From Mactra quadrangularis (lineage: Eukaryota; Mollusca; Bivalvia; Venerida; Mactridae): a stretch of DNA of 64,000 bases. The first letter of the stretch is position 1. Every line of letters begins with the position of its first letter. Under the pieces are notes generated by a model. It made no database searches. It saw nothing but the letters and a program-made list of their open reading frames with translations, and was not told where the DNA came from. The DNA lies in contig CM046303.1 of assembly GCA_025267735.1 (NCBI GenBank), positions 19,272,403 to 19,336,402 of the forward strand, in the 5' to 3' direction. Positions 1-11,800 of the stretch are shown in pieces. A program made the position numbers and the translations under genes.

Positions 1-32
1 TTTCCATAAGTCAATATCAAATTTTTACACAA

Positions 33-139
33 CTCTGTCAACACATGTTTCCATCTTTAGTTTGCGCACAGGGGCCTGGTGAAAAAATTCAATGGTCCCC
101 TGTGCGCAATCTAAAGATGGAAACTTGTGTAGACAGTGA
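33..139. repeat. Foldback palindrome (about 107 bp)
   Basis: Two arms carrying ATCTTTAG and GCGCACAGGGG, then their reverse complements, surround a short AT-rich loop. It could extrude as one hairpin. No coding content; probably a foldback MITE. Confidence 0.7.
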
Positions 140-562
140 TGTGAAAACATTTTATACCTACTTTTAGGAATTATTTTTTTGTGACTCTTCACAAGACATT
201 GTTAATTGTTACTTGGACATTCTATATATACATTTGGATTTATAACAAAGTAGTTTGAAAATGTGTTAGGGCTCACAACAGGAAGGCTATTTCAAGGTTA
301 GGAAAATGTTTTCATTTCATTCTAAATGCATATTTTTGTTTAAAGTTTTATAATTTCCATAATCATTTTAATACACTTGATGAATCTCTTACCAAATATA
401 TACAAAAAATATCAGAAATTATGGTTATTTTTCATATATTTAGTAACCCCACCCACCAGATAGTTATTGTCAATTTCAACAATTGATGAACCCTTAAATC
501 ATGTAATTCAACTAGATTTTATATAGTACTATTGTCAAGTGCTACCTGTTAATGATTTAAGT
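140..562. other. No recognisable feature
   Basis: AT-rich intergenic DNA between two palindromes. I see no ORF, repeat or motif that I can name. Confidence 0.5.
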
Positions 563-696
563 AATGAATTCGACTTTCATCGAAATATAAATGTCACTCT
601 TGGTGATAGCTAATTTGCATAAAGGCCTTTATGCTGAAATTAGCTATCACCAAAATGACATTTATTTCGATGAAAGTCAGTTTCTATGAATTCATT
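563..696. repeat. Foldback palindrome (134 bp)
   Basis: Begins AATGAATT and ends AATTCATT. The centre is the perfect 18-bp palindrome GCATAAAGGCCTTTATGC. The arms contain matching TGGTGATAGCTAATTT blocks. Probably a foldback MITE. Confidence 0.75.
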
Positions 697-1402
697 CCTT
701 ATAATTACAACCTTTCTGGGCGAAATTTGTCGACTGAATCATTATTAATTGCGTTGATATCAAGAACTATATTTTAGTGTGTACGAGCCGAATGCATTGT
801 AATGCGGAATAATCTTGGTCGTACGCAGGTCTTTCATGCCAGCCTTCGGCCATTTTGTTCTCCGCTTCGATGCAGTTTTTCAAGAGTTTAATGTTATTAT
901 AACAGAACCAATTATGCAAAGAAATGTAAGTAATTTGATTTTAATTTGTATAAAAAGAGCACAAAAAGGGAAAATCAAGATTGTTTAGCTTTAAAAAAAG
1001 TGTAAACAAGTTGAAAGTTTTACGCTTTTCTCGTGCGTTTATCAAGGTCGAGGTCAACTAGCTATTTATAGTAAAGATAAAAGTGAAACTGAAATGTTTA
1101 TTTCGGTTAACATTTATTTCTTATTTTATTTTCATATGATATTATCGGACCACTTTTCATGTTTTCGATGATTTACTTCTTTTATGGACATGCATAGCTT
1201 TTTGTTTGCGTGTGACAGCGCTAAATAGATTTTGCATTCATGAAATTAGTACCGGCATGACGTAATTTAAAGTCATGAATATTAATGAAATCTTGTTGGC
1301 AACTGCGTTTATACGGAAATGAAAACACATTTTTTCAAGTCACGTGTTTACTTTTGACCAATCAAATTGTATTATTTTGTTAAGGTTGTAATTATAAACT
1401 GT
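697..1402. other. No recognisable feature
   Basis: Intergenic AT-rich sequence up to the hAT element; no coding or repeat signal recognised. Confidence 0.4.
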
Positions 1403-4400
1403 TAGGGCACGTTCCGCTAGCTAGCGATTCGTCCCCTGGTACCCTCGATTTGGTGTCACATGGTTACGCAGATCTCGGCACGAAATGCCGATGGGGGAGG
1501 GTATGGGAGGGGGTTTCCCCCTCCCGTGGTGCAGAAAAAAAGGGGACACGAAAAGACGCATTATGGTGCATTTTAAGACAAGCACATAGTGGGATATAAT
1601 GTTATAAAAAGGAAAATAATCAGTACAGTCGTAGGAATAAAACGTTTCGACCTCTCCAATAGGTCTCATCAGGCGGTGATTATTATGTAATTTGATGTCA
1701 TAGATTTCCCCGCGACGTTTTTTTTTAGTTTTTTTTTTAGTGTTTTTATTTTTATATTTTTATTTTTTTTATTTAACTTTTTTATTCAGACCGATATACA
1801 TGTATATGTATCTTTGCTCTCGCTGAATTTGACGACATTTCCTCATTTATCTAACACTAGTGCGAATCGTCGATGCCCAGACGCATCGAAATCACGTAAA
1901 ACCCGGTCGATATCGATCTTGTGATTGCAATGGATATGCATCAGAGCTAATCCAGTCAGCCGTTACTCGGTCATCGTATTTCTTAAATACGTTTTAAGGC
2001 GGCGAAGGCTACTAAATGACCTTTCAGCAGAGGCCGTGGACACTGGCAAAGTCAGAAGGATCTTCAGCACAATATGTATGTTTCGATACAGTTGATAGCC
2101 TTTGCTAGACCTTGAATGGGCGAATCGGCTGCAAATCTCTTCCAGATGTCAAGTTCAGCATCTATTGCCTAGCAATCTATGAACGGAGAATACTCCTGCG
2201 TAATGTCGGCCCACATTTCTGGTGAAAGCTGCTGGAGTTTTGTTGGCAAAAGATACTGAGCGTTCAGTCTTGCAGTCGAGAGACACAGTCTGTCATGCAG
2301 TTGGGACAAAAGGTGATCCATGAATGGTACAAACATATTCAACCTCCAATATTCCTTTGGGGTTTCTGCGGCTTTGTTATTTCTGTGTTTTTGCCTTGCA
2401 GCAACACGAGGCTGACAGACATTGATGTCATGCTCAGTTGCCAAGGCGACAGCCTTCTGCCAAAGTCCTCCAAAATACCCAATGTCATTGCGTCTCTCGA
2501 CCAGCAACCCATAAAGAACTTTAGCATGCTGTGCTGCTTTGACCAAGTCACATTGAGGATCTTGCATTGAATCTGTCAAAGGATTCAGTGTGTCTAAGGG
2601 GCCGCTGACGCAACACAACGCGACAACAAAGTCAAAAGACAGGACAGCCTTTTGAAGGCTTGACGCTGTGGACATAGTTTTTGTTTCTATGCCAACTTGA
2701 AGGTCAGTAAGTGTTTCTTTAATTGGTTTGAAGTGTGTATAGAAAGCAGTGATGCTTTCCGAGTGCTGAGACCACCGTGTTGGGCAGAACTTCTTCAAGA
2801 CTTCTCCGTCGTCGTTATGAGAGGTATAAACTGCGAGACGTTTCGGAGAACATGTTATAAAAAACAATACATCCCCAACAACGGTAAACATCGACTGCAC
2901 AAACAGTACCCTGCAAGCATGACATATTGCTAAGTTTAAACGGTGGTTGCGACAGTGAATATACTTTGCGTTTGGAAATTCTGCAGTAAATCTTGCTTGC
3001 ACTCCACGGTGACAACCGGGCATATTCCCAGCACCTCGTACCCTTGTCCAACGATAAAGTTTGGGTTCAGGTTGTGTTTGTGTATTTCCTCTAGAAGCAA
3101 CAGGTGAAGTGTTTCACCCATGGTTTCTGTTGTCTTAACAAACGAAAGGAAATCCTCATGGAGCACATGTTCCCCAGAACTCTGAAGTTTTATGTAACGC
3201 AGACAAAAAGCAAACTGTTCAGTATTGCTGACATCAGCAGATTCATCTGCAAGAATTGAGAAGTACCTAGCATCTTGGCAACGGTGCACGATACAGTCTG
3301 AAATTTGATTGCCACATATGTGTATGAACTCGTTTTGAATAGCGGGGCTTAAATACTGTGCATGTTTGGGAGAATTTTCTAGATGGTTGTGCAAATCACT
3401 GTCTACTTCAGCGCAATAATTTATCAAAGCTCTGAAGTTACTGCGTTCTTCTGTTTTGCCACGAAAAGCAATGTTTTGTTTTCCCAGCAAAACTATTGTT
3501 TTAACAATTGATGTCAACGCTTTCTTGTTGTTCTCAACTTTGTTTTTGTAAGCGTTTGAGCCAAACTCAACAACACTTTTTTCTTCATTTCTACATATTT
3601 TTAGGAAATTGTCTGCTTTAGTCATTGCATTGTTGTGATCTAGTGTTTTTTTGTGCATCCCTATAATTCTTGACACATTGCTCCAGTCTACAAGGGGTTT
3701 TGCAACAAGAGTATTTCGGATGCATTAAAGACAAAACACGGCACACAAAATACACCATCGCATGATGGACTGTACCTCAAATACGGGTAGTTTTCATAAT
3801 CAAACACCAGGTCAGGTACCCGCCGAGCTGTCCCGCTTTTGCCGTGCGTGCTTTTTGGCTTCACCCAACTTCGCGAGGGTTGGAATCTTGATGTAAAAGT
3901 AGACATTTTCAAGGAGTCCGACATTAGGAGTCTTCTTGTTACATCAATTGTTCCAATGTCGAGAAATCGCGCGCCCATAGAGCACCTGCTGCATACCCAT
4001 CACTCTGGCAGTTGTTCGCCTGATCTTGTTTTAAGGAAGATGTTCGCCTTCTGGACAAGATGTAGAAGAGGTTGAGGACTCTTCGCCTTCGGGACAAGAT
4101 TTTTTGTTGTCATCCAATGGTTTAAAACACTGTAAAATGGACTTTTGTCCATGAAGAGGTCGGGGGGGGGGGGGTTCTGGAGCTCATCTTCGGTATATAG
4201 ACAAAAAGAGATATTTAAAGCTTATAGAGAGAAGTAGACCTAAAAACTGTATGTGCAAATCTATCACATAAATAAACTAAATATGTTTGAAATTACAAAG
4301 TGTAAACAAATTTAGTTAGATACATGTACATGTAGTTGTGTACTCGTACACCAGTTCTAGATAACCAAATCGCTACACGTACATGTAAACGAGAAGTGAA

Positions 4401-4687
4401 AGTGTTACGTAGGAATGACATCATCGGTGACGTTTTGGCAGATATCAAAACTGACCTTAAATGATTATTGATTCAGATTGCTTGTGTGTTGTAAATAAAT
4501 ACATTGGTTTAGATCTTGATTTTAACAAAGAGGATGCTCTTCAATATTTTATATTTAAAAAGTCGGCCAAAAAAGTATTACGCAGTTGCGTAAACTGCGT
4601 AATGGGCGCTACGCCCTTGCTTTTGGTGCAAGAAAGGTACCAGAGGACGAAGCGCTATCTAGCGATTTTCTTGCGGAACGTGCCCTA
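1403..4687 (-). mobile_element. Decayed hAT-type DNA transposon with terminal inverted repeats
   Basis: The left end reads TAGGGCACGTTCCGC and the right end is its exact reverse complement. The subterminal regions also match (CGTCC, CTGGTACC). Between them lies a broken transposase of the TTF-zinc-finger/DUF4371/hATC type on the minus strand. The TAGGG start fits hAT ends. Flanking 8-mers (TAAACTGT left, TATCTTGC right) do not match, so no target-site duplication is visible; the flanks may have mutated or recombined. Confidence 0.8.
1856..3978 (-). pseudogene. hAT transposase pseudogene (TTF zinc finger, DUF4371, hATC; ZMYM1-like)
   Basis: Reads right to left. A TTF-type zinc finger comes first (YPYLRYS, then DGVFC..CF, about 3730-3800). 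A DUF4371-like region follows (ILADESADVSN near 3230). The RNase H-like core has HCRNHRLNLAICHACR near 2930. The hATC dimerisation tail follows (AERSFSSLRRLKTYLRNT, about 1980-2046, then RLTGLAL and HCNHKIDIDRV to about 1860). I see a frameshift near 3700, another near 3010, and an in-frame TAA just before RLTGLAL. All domains are present in order, so it was once full length (about 700 aa) but cannot make intact protein. Similar genes are annotated as 'zinc finger MYM-type protein 1-like' in animal genomes. Confidence 0.85.
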
Positions 4688-5084
4688 TATCTTGCGCAAA
4701 TAAATATTAAACACTCGCTAGGTTTGATGTACTCGTAGATAAGCTAGTTTTTTTAATCAGCGTGGTTATTGTATGCGCCAATGAAAGTTGAATACAATGT
4801 ACCTGTGATATAACTTGTTCCATGTAATATGTTCTCAGTTTATTTCGTGCTAATGCTATGTTTTTATTAATAATAAAATGCATGGTAATACAAATGCATA
4901 ATTCCTTTTCAAGAATTTATAATGCATCTTATTTCATTTGGACCGAGTAAAAGCTGCAATATTCATTATAATGATAAACATGTATATTGTTACTATTTGA
5001 TAACATTTGATTTGCGTAAGTTATATATGTATACATGTATATATATAATCCTTGTGCGCATATTATACTGTGTAATTTTCACAA
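4688..5084. other. No recognisable feature, ending in LINE target site
   Basis: AT-rich spacer. Its last bases (5074-5084, AATTTTCACAA) are the left copy of the target-site duplication of the next LINE. Confidence 0.5.
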
Positions 5085-5680
5085 ATATAGGTATACAAGG
5101 AAATGAAAAAGTTGATATTTTAGCCAAAGAATCTTTAAACCTTCAACCAGTGGATATCAAATTGCCAAGCAGTGACTTCAAATGTTCAATAAACACGTTA
5201 ATTAAATCAAAATGGCAAACGTTGTGGAACAATGCAATTTTTAATAAATTACGAGGCATAAAGCCAACCCTTAATTCATCTTCGTCAATTATATATTCTA
5301 ATCGCAGAGATCAAATAGTAATTTCGCGATGTAGAATTGGTCATACTAGATTAACACATTCATACCTTCTCAAAAGAGAAGAAGCACCTAAATGCATACC
5401 ATGTGACGAGCATTTCAATGTAAAACACGTTCTCCTTGACTGTCAGGATCTTAAATACATTCGTGACAAACATTTTAAAGTAAACTCACTTAAAGAACTT
5501 TTTGAATCTGTACCATCATATGCTATACTTAACTTTTTGAAAGAAATAAATGTTTATAATAAGATATAGAGTTTTAAATCATTAATATAGTTTGAATTAT
5601 TAGTATCATTAATAGCTTTCGGCGCGATATGACCTTTCTGTGTTGGTGCGCCGTAAAACCCGAACTAACAAACAAACAAA
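5085..5680 (+). mobile_element. 5'-truncated non-LTR retrotransposon, 3' end (RNase H and zinc knuckle)
   Basis: Bounded by an 11-bp target-site duplication AATTTTCACAA (5074-5084 and 5681-5691), proving retrotransposition. The ORF (to the stop at 5567-5569) is open. It holds the end of an RNase H domain (GNEKVDILAKESL) and a C-terminal C..C....HVLLDC knuckle (CIPCDEHFNVKHVLLDC). The 3' UTR has the stem-loop GGCGC..GCGCC and ends in (ACAA)n. The RNase H next to a CCHC-like tail suggests an I/Nimb-type LINE, by inference. Best preserved of five copies here. Confidence 0.85.
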
Positions 5681-5691
5681 AATTTTCACAA

Positions 5692-6702
5692 GTATTTTAT
5701 ATCATATGCATTGAAGAATAAACCATATCTCTCTTTATTAATCAAATATCTGTATTAGAAATCCAACGTTACACATGGGAGTATGTTCAGTAAATTCAGG
5801 GATTTGCAACCACAGATTTACATTAAATTTTACTGTCATGGCTATTATTTCGGCCAATACTGATAATAAGTATTACAAGTTTTATTAAAGATATTCACAT
5901 TTTGTACATGTACTATTCAAATTAACATAAAGGTTAGGAAAATGTGTTTTAAGATGATTTTGACGTAAATAACGGTCACACACTGTTTCACAAAATTATG
6001 CATTTTCCGCCGATCCACCAGTTTCAGCCCTTTTTACATTACCTAGTGAAATATTTTTGGTCATAATTGCAATATTTTATATTTTTTAGTCAAAAGCTTT
6101 AGAAACATTTACAAGTTGTATGGAAGACATGTACAATAACATAAACCAATTTTAGCCGGATTTTTCAACGAAATAATTCGGCTAATATACTAGGCAAAAC
6201 TTCTAACGCAACAGTGTACGTTTGCAGCGATAAGAACTTAGCATGGGATCAATGATTATAAATATATCTATGAAGTGATACTAGTATAAGTCTATAAGAG
6301 TAATCAATCATGAAAACAATCGGTCGACTAGACCATCCTCACTACCCCTAATAGAGTTATACAGTGTAACATAGTAAATATTTAACATTTATATTAATAT
6401 GTTTTGAGCAATTGAACTTCAGTAAAATGTCTACCATAAGGGGGTTTTGTGGTAGGGTAAATTAGTACTGGTGATAGAAAAGTGCCCATGAAACCTATAG
6501 TTGGAAGATCTGGCCGTCGTATATATTCTATATATGTGTTGAATACGACGTTGAAAAAGTTAAACATTACTGATTATAAATTTTGCATTAACGAATGTGT
6601 CTGATCGAACATTATGTATTGGACATTTTGCTTTCATTTAGTTACCATAACGACTAACAAATATATACATATGTGATAAACACATACAATGAACATGCAG
6701 TT
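5692..6702. other. AT-rich intergenic; one hairpin motif at about 6151-6190
   Basis: Mostly featureless. At 6151-6190 a hairpin (TTAGCCGGATTTTTCAACG, then an imperfect complement) matches, in reverse, the ends at about 20526 and 44391. It may be the 3' end of a Helitron-like element. Confidence 0.35.
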
Positions 6703-6966
6703 GTTAGTTAGTTGTGCACACATGTACTGATCGAGGGGACCGTGGGTTTGATTTTTGTCTGGGTATACTGTCGCTTATGGTAATGAAATAATTCTTTTGA
6801 TCATTCTCCAGCCTACCACTGATTTTAAATCATCCACTGATTGAAGTATGTTCCATATAATTGGTTAACAGCTTAATCCAGGGATTAAGCCACTCCATGA
6901 TAAATGAGTAGGTAGACTGACCGCCGTAATATGACGTATACAATGTGTTGCGAAAGCGCAACCAAA
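6703..6966 (+). mobile_element. tRNA-derived SINE, family 1, degenerate
   Basis: The tRNA-like head is eroded (ACTGATCGAGGGG recognisable). The body matches the other copies (TTCTCC.CCTACCACTGAT, TTGGTTAACAGCT). The 3' part has the shared tail GCCGTAATATGACG..TGTGTTG. Older than the copies at 17173 and 58709. Confidence 0.7.
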
Positions 6967-7116
6967 AAAATATTTCGATCGGGTAATACGTTTAACATTT
7001 AAGTTATACCAATAATTGAAAGTATTGAATTTATTATCTAAATGTTAGTTTTTTTAAAACGATTTTATCACAAGTTCGCCACACAGACTGCTATCATTGT
7101 GTTACATTTACATGTA

Positions 7117-7678
7117 TACTTAACGAAACTTCTAAGTACTCCGATTTCAATGTTGTCAGAAATTTTCATTTTTCAACATTTATGTATGATCGTTATTGGA
7201 AATGTATACAAGACAACACTGTCGTCTGCCTGCATGGTTTTCATGCTTCTAAATTGATGAAAAATTGGTTTTGTCGTGCATGTGCAGAAAAGCGGAAATG
7301 GGCACGTGCTTATCGTGCAAAAAATTCACGTGGTCAGTTTTAGTGAAAATCATTAGTGTGTTGATATGCAAAACGAAAAATCAAGAAATGGCTCGAATTT
7401 CGCTTCAAGAACGAGAAATTGCCATAGGTCTTTCGCCAGACCTGCAGAATATGTCTTCCAATTGCTATTTTCTGTTCAATCAAAACAATTAGAAATTCTG
7501 ATCATATCAACGCTTGCGCGACAAAAAATGGTTATGCATCGATAAAGTAGCATGAAAGCAATAAAAGCAAAGGACAATATGGTCCAAAACACATTTTCAT
7601 CAGCGATCGGGCATTAATGTTGAATATTAAGACTTCCTACCGTACTGAAATCGGAGTACTTAGAAGTTTCGTTAAGTA
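7117..7678. mobile_element. Non-autonomous Tc1/mariner-type element (562 bp, 35-bp TIRs)
   Basis: The ends TACTTAACGAAACTTCTAAG and its reverse complement are flanked by TA dinucleotides (7115-7116, 7679-7680). Inside, the peptide MARISLQEREIAIGL (about 7389) resembles the N-terminus of Tc1-like transposases; the rest of the transposase is missing. It is a deleted derivative. Confidence 0.75.
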
Positions 7679-7784
7679 TAGTTATAATTGGTTAAATGAG
7701 TAATAGCTGAGCACCGAACATCTGGCTGCTTTGAAGTGCTCGCGTATGAAAATATAAAAATATAGAGTTAAATATTGGAATCAA

Positions 7785-8005
7785 TTAAGTGAAAATTTTG
7801 ATTGTTTTTTAGGTGTAAGACAAGGTGAATGTTTATCACCATTTTTATTTTCAATGTTTTTAAATGATATAGGAAACATTTATATTGAAAAAGGTTTACA
7901 AGGTATTAATTTAGACATGTTTGAAGTATTTTAATTCTTTATGCTGACGACATTGTTTTATTTGCTAATGGAAGTATTGAACTGCAATCTTGTTTACTCG
8001 TTGTG
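7785..8005 (+). pseudogene. Reverse transcriptase fragment of a non-LTR retrotransposon
   Basis: Translates as GVRQGECLSPFLFSMFLNDI, then after a frameshift YADDIVLFA (catalytic YADD near 7938). These are RT motifs of a LINE unlike the RNase H LINE elsewhere in this window. No flanking domains or 3' end recognised. Confidence 0.8.
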
Positions 8006-8575
8006 GTAAAAAATCCATGAAGTCAAACAAACGATTAAGAAAGCTTGCTATCGCAGAATCAGTGCAAAGGTGTATATCACAAATTCACAATCTTAGGCAA
8101 ATAGTCACATCGGCTGTTTGTAACCTTTATATAGTAGAGTTATATAGTAAAACTGAATGAGGGTTATTTCAAATTACCACAGCGGTTTTGTGTAAATAAC
8201 CTGGACCTCGACGATGCGGAAACTTCGAGACTTGGACTGGTCATACATATTCCTTTAATTTCATTAAAACAATGTGTATATGGAAAAGCCGACTGCTTGT
8301 CAAAACAACAACTTGTCAATAAATGTTCATGGAAATGTATTTAAAGGGTGAGCTTGTTAAGAACGAAAATGATGAGAACGTGGATACTGGCAAATTCCTT
8401 GTCGTCTAGTTGGAAGATAATTTCCACCTGGGCGAGTGAAACTAACCTTTGATTGGTCCAGGTGACGAGTATATTCAAAATATTAGCTACATTGGTCCAA
8501 AAAAGTTCATCTGTGAAATTATGTAGCTATTTGCAATCACTTACTTTGGCTTAAGTATGATGGTGGACTGTGTTG
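8006..8575 (+). other. 5' flank of gene A
   Basis: No ORF. The last about 100 bases, running into 8667, align by eye with the corresponding region upstream of gene B (about 51690-51785, minus strand). This suggests conserved promoter or 5' UTR sequence. Confidence 0.4.
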
Positions 8576-8583
8576 TATATAAG
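8576..8583 (+). promoter_or_regulatory. Candidate TATA box of gene A
   Basis: TATATAAG lies about 90 bp before the first recognised coding exon, in a stretch partly conserved upstream of gene B. Functional use is inferred only. Confidence 0.3.
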
Positions 8584-8666
8584 TCAAGTGGTCAATGTCA
8601 TGGTGGGCTTTCAACACCAAAGATTGACCCCTAACATAGCCGGTGAAGGGACTAAGTGTTCCCTAG

Positions 8667-8866
8667 TTGAGAATTGGGAAGCTGTATCCCTGTGAAAATA
8701 AGGAAAATAAAGACGAAAAAAGTTGTACAAATTCTAAATACATGTACCATACTAGAAAGACAATTGTTCATCTTAGGTATGCTGTTTATAGAAATGATGA
8801 TGAATCGGTGATATCACAATGGGTGAACAATGTGACAGAATTCTCTTCTCAATATAGCAGCGCTTC
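8667..8866 (+). CDS. Gene A exon 1 (first recognised)
   Basis: Ends in TTCTCTTCTCAATATAGC-type coding (EFSSQY) at donor GTAAGT, splitting a Ser codon. ATG at 8742 is the only good start in it. The segment RKTIVH.RYAVYRNDDESV is almost identical in gene B. Confidence 0.75.
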
Positions 8867-11800
8867 GTAAGTTAATTTATGTTATACTTATTTAATGGAT
8901 CTATGCATTTTGTAGATATAACGTGTATGAACAAAACCAGTTTCACAACAATAAAATTTTGCTAGAACGTTTTCTTTTCTTTCCTTTTGAAGTTTTGAAA
9001 TTCTTTTAATTATTAATGTGATGTCTAACTTTTAACACGTCTTCTTGTGCCACACTATATTTGTATAGAAAAAGGCATCAGTGTGTCACATTTTGTATAT
9101 ACATACATGTATTAAATGAGCGGCATTACGTGCATTATTGTTACTTTTATGGTACATGTACAGTACCCACCAAAAGTTTGGAGACAAAGGAAATTAAATA
9201 AAATTCTTAAATTTCATTGATAGTTTTTGGTAGAACCATTATTTTTAATACATTTAGTATGGTTGCTGATAAAATAAAAACAAATTTTTAAAGTGCATCC
9301 CATTTATAAGATTCAGCATCTAGTATCCCAAAGCCTCCAAAACCAAGTTCAATATAATTCCTTTCTATAACAAACTTTTTAAGCTAATTTGGTAAACTCA
9401 ACTTCAAATAGTACCGTAACAAAAGAAATAAGCTAAACTGATAATCATTACAAAATTAATGGTAATCAAATTATTGATAAAACTAGGCAGTAGGCTTACA
9501 AAGTGAAAATGTCTCCCAACTTTTGGTGGGTACTGTATGGTGACTTTATATTTATGGATTTTTATATATTAGCAAATCTGGTTATATCGTGTAAATCTAT
9601 AATTTTCGTATATTCTGATATGAATATTTCATTTCCCTCGCTAGATGGTCAGCAAATCAAGTGATTGGGTCTCCAAATGTTTACCCAAAGTATGGAGATA
9701 TAAAAGGAGCATGGGGTCAAGCTAATTTCACTAGTAGAGAATATATAGAGGTTAGTATAAGATCTGCTTTTATCCAACAAAATACATCACTGATTTATTG
9801 GAACGGTATCTCTAGTGCTAACAAGAGAGTATACAGTTACTCTCTCCACACTTCAATTATTTTCAACAAAGACAAAGAGGCATAGTGCAATCGTGACACC
9901 TCATTTTAATATTACCAGGCCGACTTATGTTACTCCTTAAATTTGTTCACAGACGTATATTGTTGTGCCGCTCTCACTAGGCGTCGCTGTCGACTGGCAA
10001 ACCCGCCTGCTAACCTTTATAGACCCCACCTTCAATACCTAGGTGTCTGAAGCAAGTCATTACGTAGATCATAAATTCATTACTTATAATAAATATTGTA
10101 TTAAGCGCACCGAGCTTCCTATAAATCCATGATAGTCACCCATCCTATCACTTACCGCGTAGTTCATTGCTTAACTATAATAACTGTCCAGCGATCTACG
10201 TTCTAACCGTAAAAACCGGCTTGCGTTGACAGACTGAAAAAAAGTATAATTATGTACCAAATCGTAGTTGGTGTTATCTACGAAAGCCGAATGGTGTCAG
10301 ATAAAAATAAAAAATAAAATTGTACTATGTCGTTATAACGAGATGATTAACTCTTAATTACGAGATAATTAAGTCGTAATTACGAGATAATTATCTCGTA
10401 AAAACGAAATAACTAAATCGTAATAACGAGATAACTAACCTGTAATAACGACATAATTATCTCGTAATTACGAGATAACTAACTCGTAATAACGAGATAA
10501 TTATCTCGTAATAACGACATAATTATCTAGTAATTACGAGATAACTAACTCGTTTGCAAAAGCATCAACAGCTCAAAAAACAACATTAACATCCACAACT
10601 TAATAAACAGCAGTAACAACTCAAAACAACAACAACGACTCAATATACGATTTCATTTACTCTGAACAATAGCAACTACAACACAGAAAAACAACATCAA
10701 CTTAAAACAGCAACTTCAATTCAAGACAATACCATCATTAAATATCATAACAGCAACAACAGCGAAAAACAACATCGACATATAAACAAAACATCAACTC
10801 AATACAACTGCATCAACTCAATACAACTGCATCAACTCAAAACAACATTAACGACTCAAAACAACAAAATCATTTACACAAAACAATTGCAACAACTAAA
10901 TAAACATTGACAATAACTAAAACCTACAACAAAAGCAACTTAAAACAATAGCAATAAAATTTCTAACAATTAAAAAAAACCAACTGAAATCTACATTGAG
11001 AACAACTAAAAACAACAACAACAGCAACTCAAAACAATAGCAATGACATTTTAAACAATTAAATAAACAACTCAAATCTACATTGATGACAACTGAAAAC
11101 AACAACAACGGAACCTCAAACCAATATCATCAACAACTAAAACAATTACATTAACAACTTAACGTAATAGCAACAACAACTAAAAACAACAACAGAGACT
11201 CAAATCAATAGCAACACAACTAATACAAATACATTTATAGCTCAAAGTAACATCAACAAATGTTGTAGCTGAACTTTTAAGTTGTCGGAACTGTTTTTTT
11301 TTAGTTTGAATGCTGTATTGTCTAGTTGTCATTTATGTTGTTTTAAATGTTGCTGCTTTTGTTATAAGTTGGTATTGTTGGTGCTGTATTGGAGTAAATG
11401 ATGCTATTGTTTTGAGTTGTTTTTGTTGTTGTTGTCCTTGTTACTTTGTGCTGATAATGTAATTATTTAATTTGGTGTTGCTGTTGTTGCTTTTGCCAAC
11501 GAGTAGGTTATCTCGTTATAACGAGAAAATTATCTCGTAATAACGAATTTGTTATCTCGTTATTACGAATTAGTTATCTCGTTATTACGAGATAATTATC
11601 TTGTTATTACGAGTTAATGATCTCGTAATTACGAGTTAGTTATCTCGTTAACAAGTTATCTCGACAATTAATAACATGCTTCACTGAAAGTTTGTATAAG
11701 ACAATATATGCAATTAAAAGGTTACGAAACAGGGCAAGTGTGCCTTAAGTCGATACCGGCACACTTATCCCGGCATTAGCCCTTGGGCCAATACCAAAGC

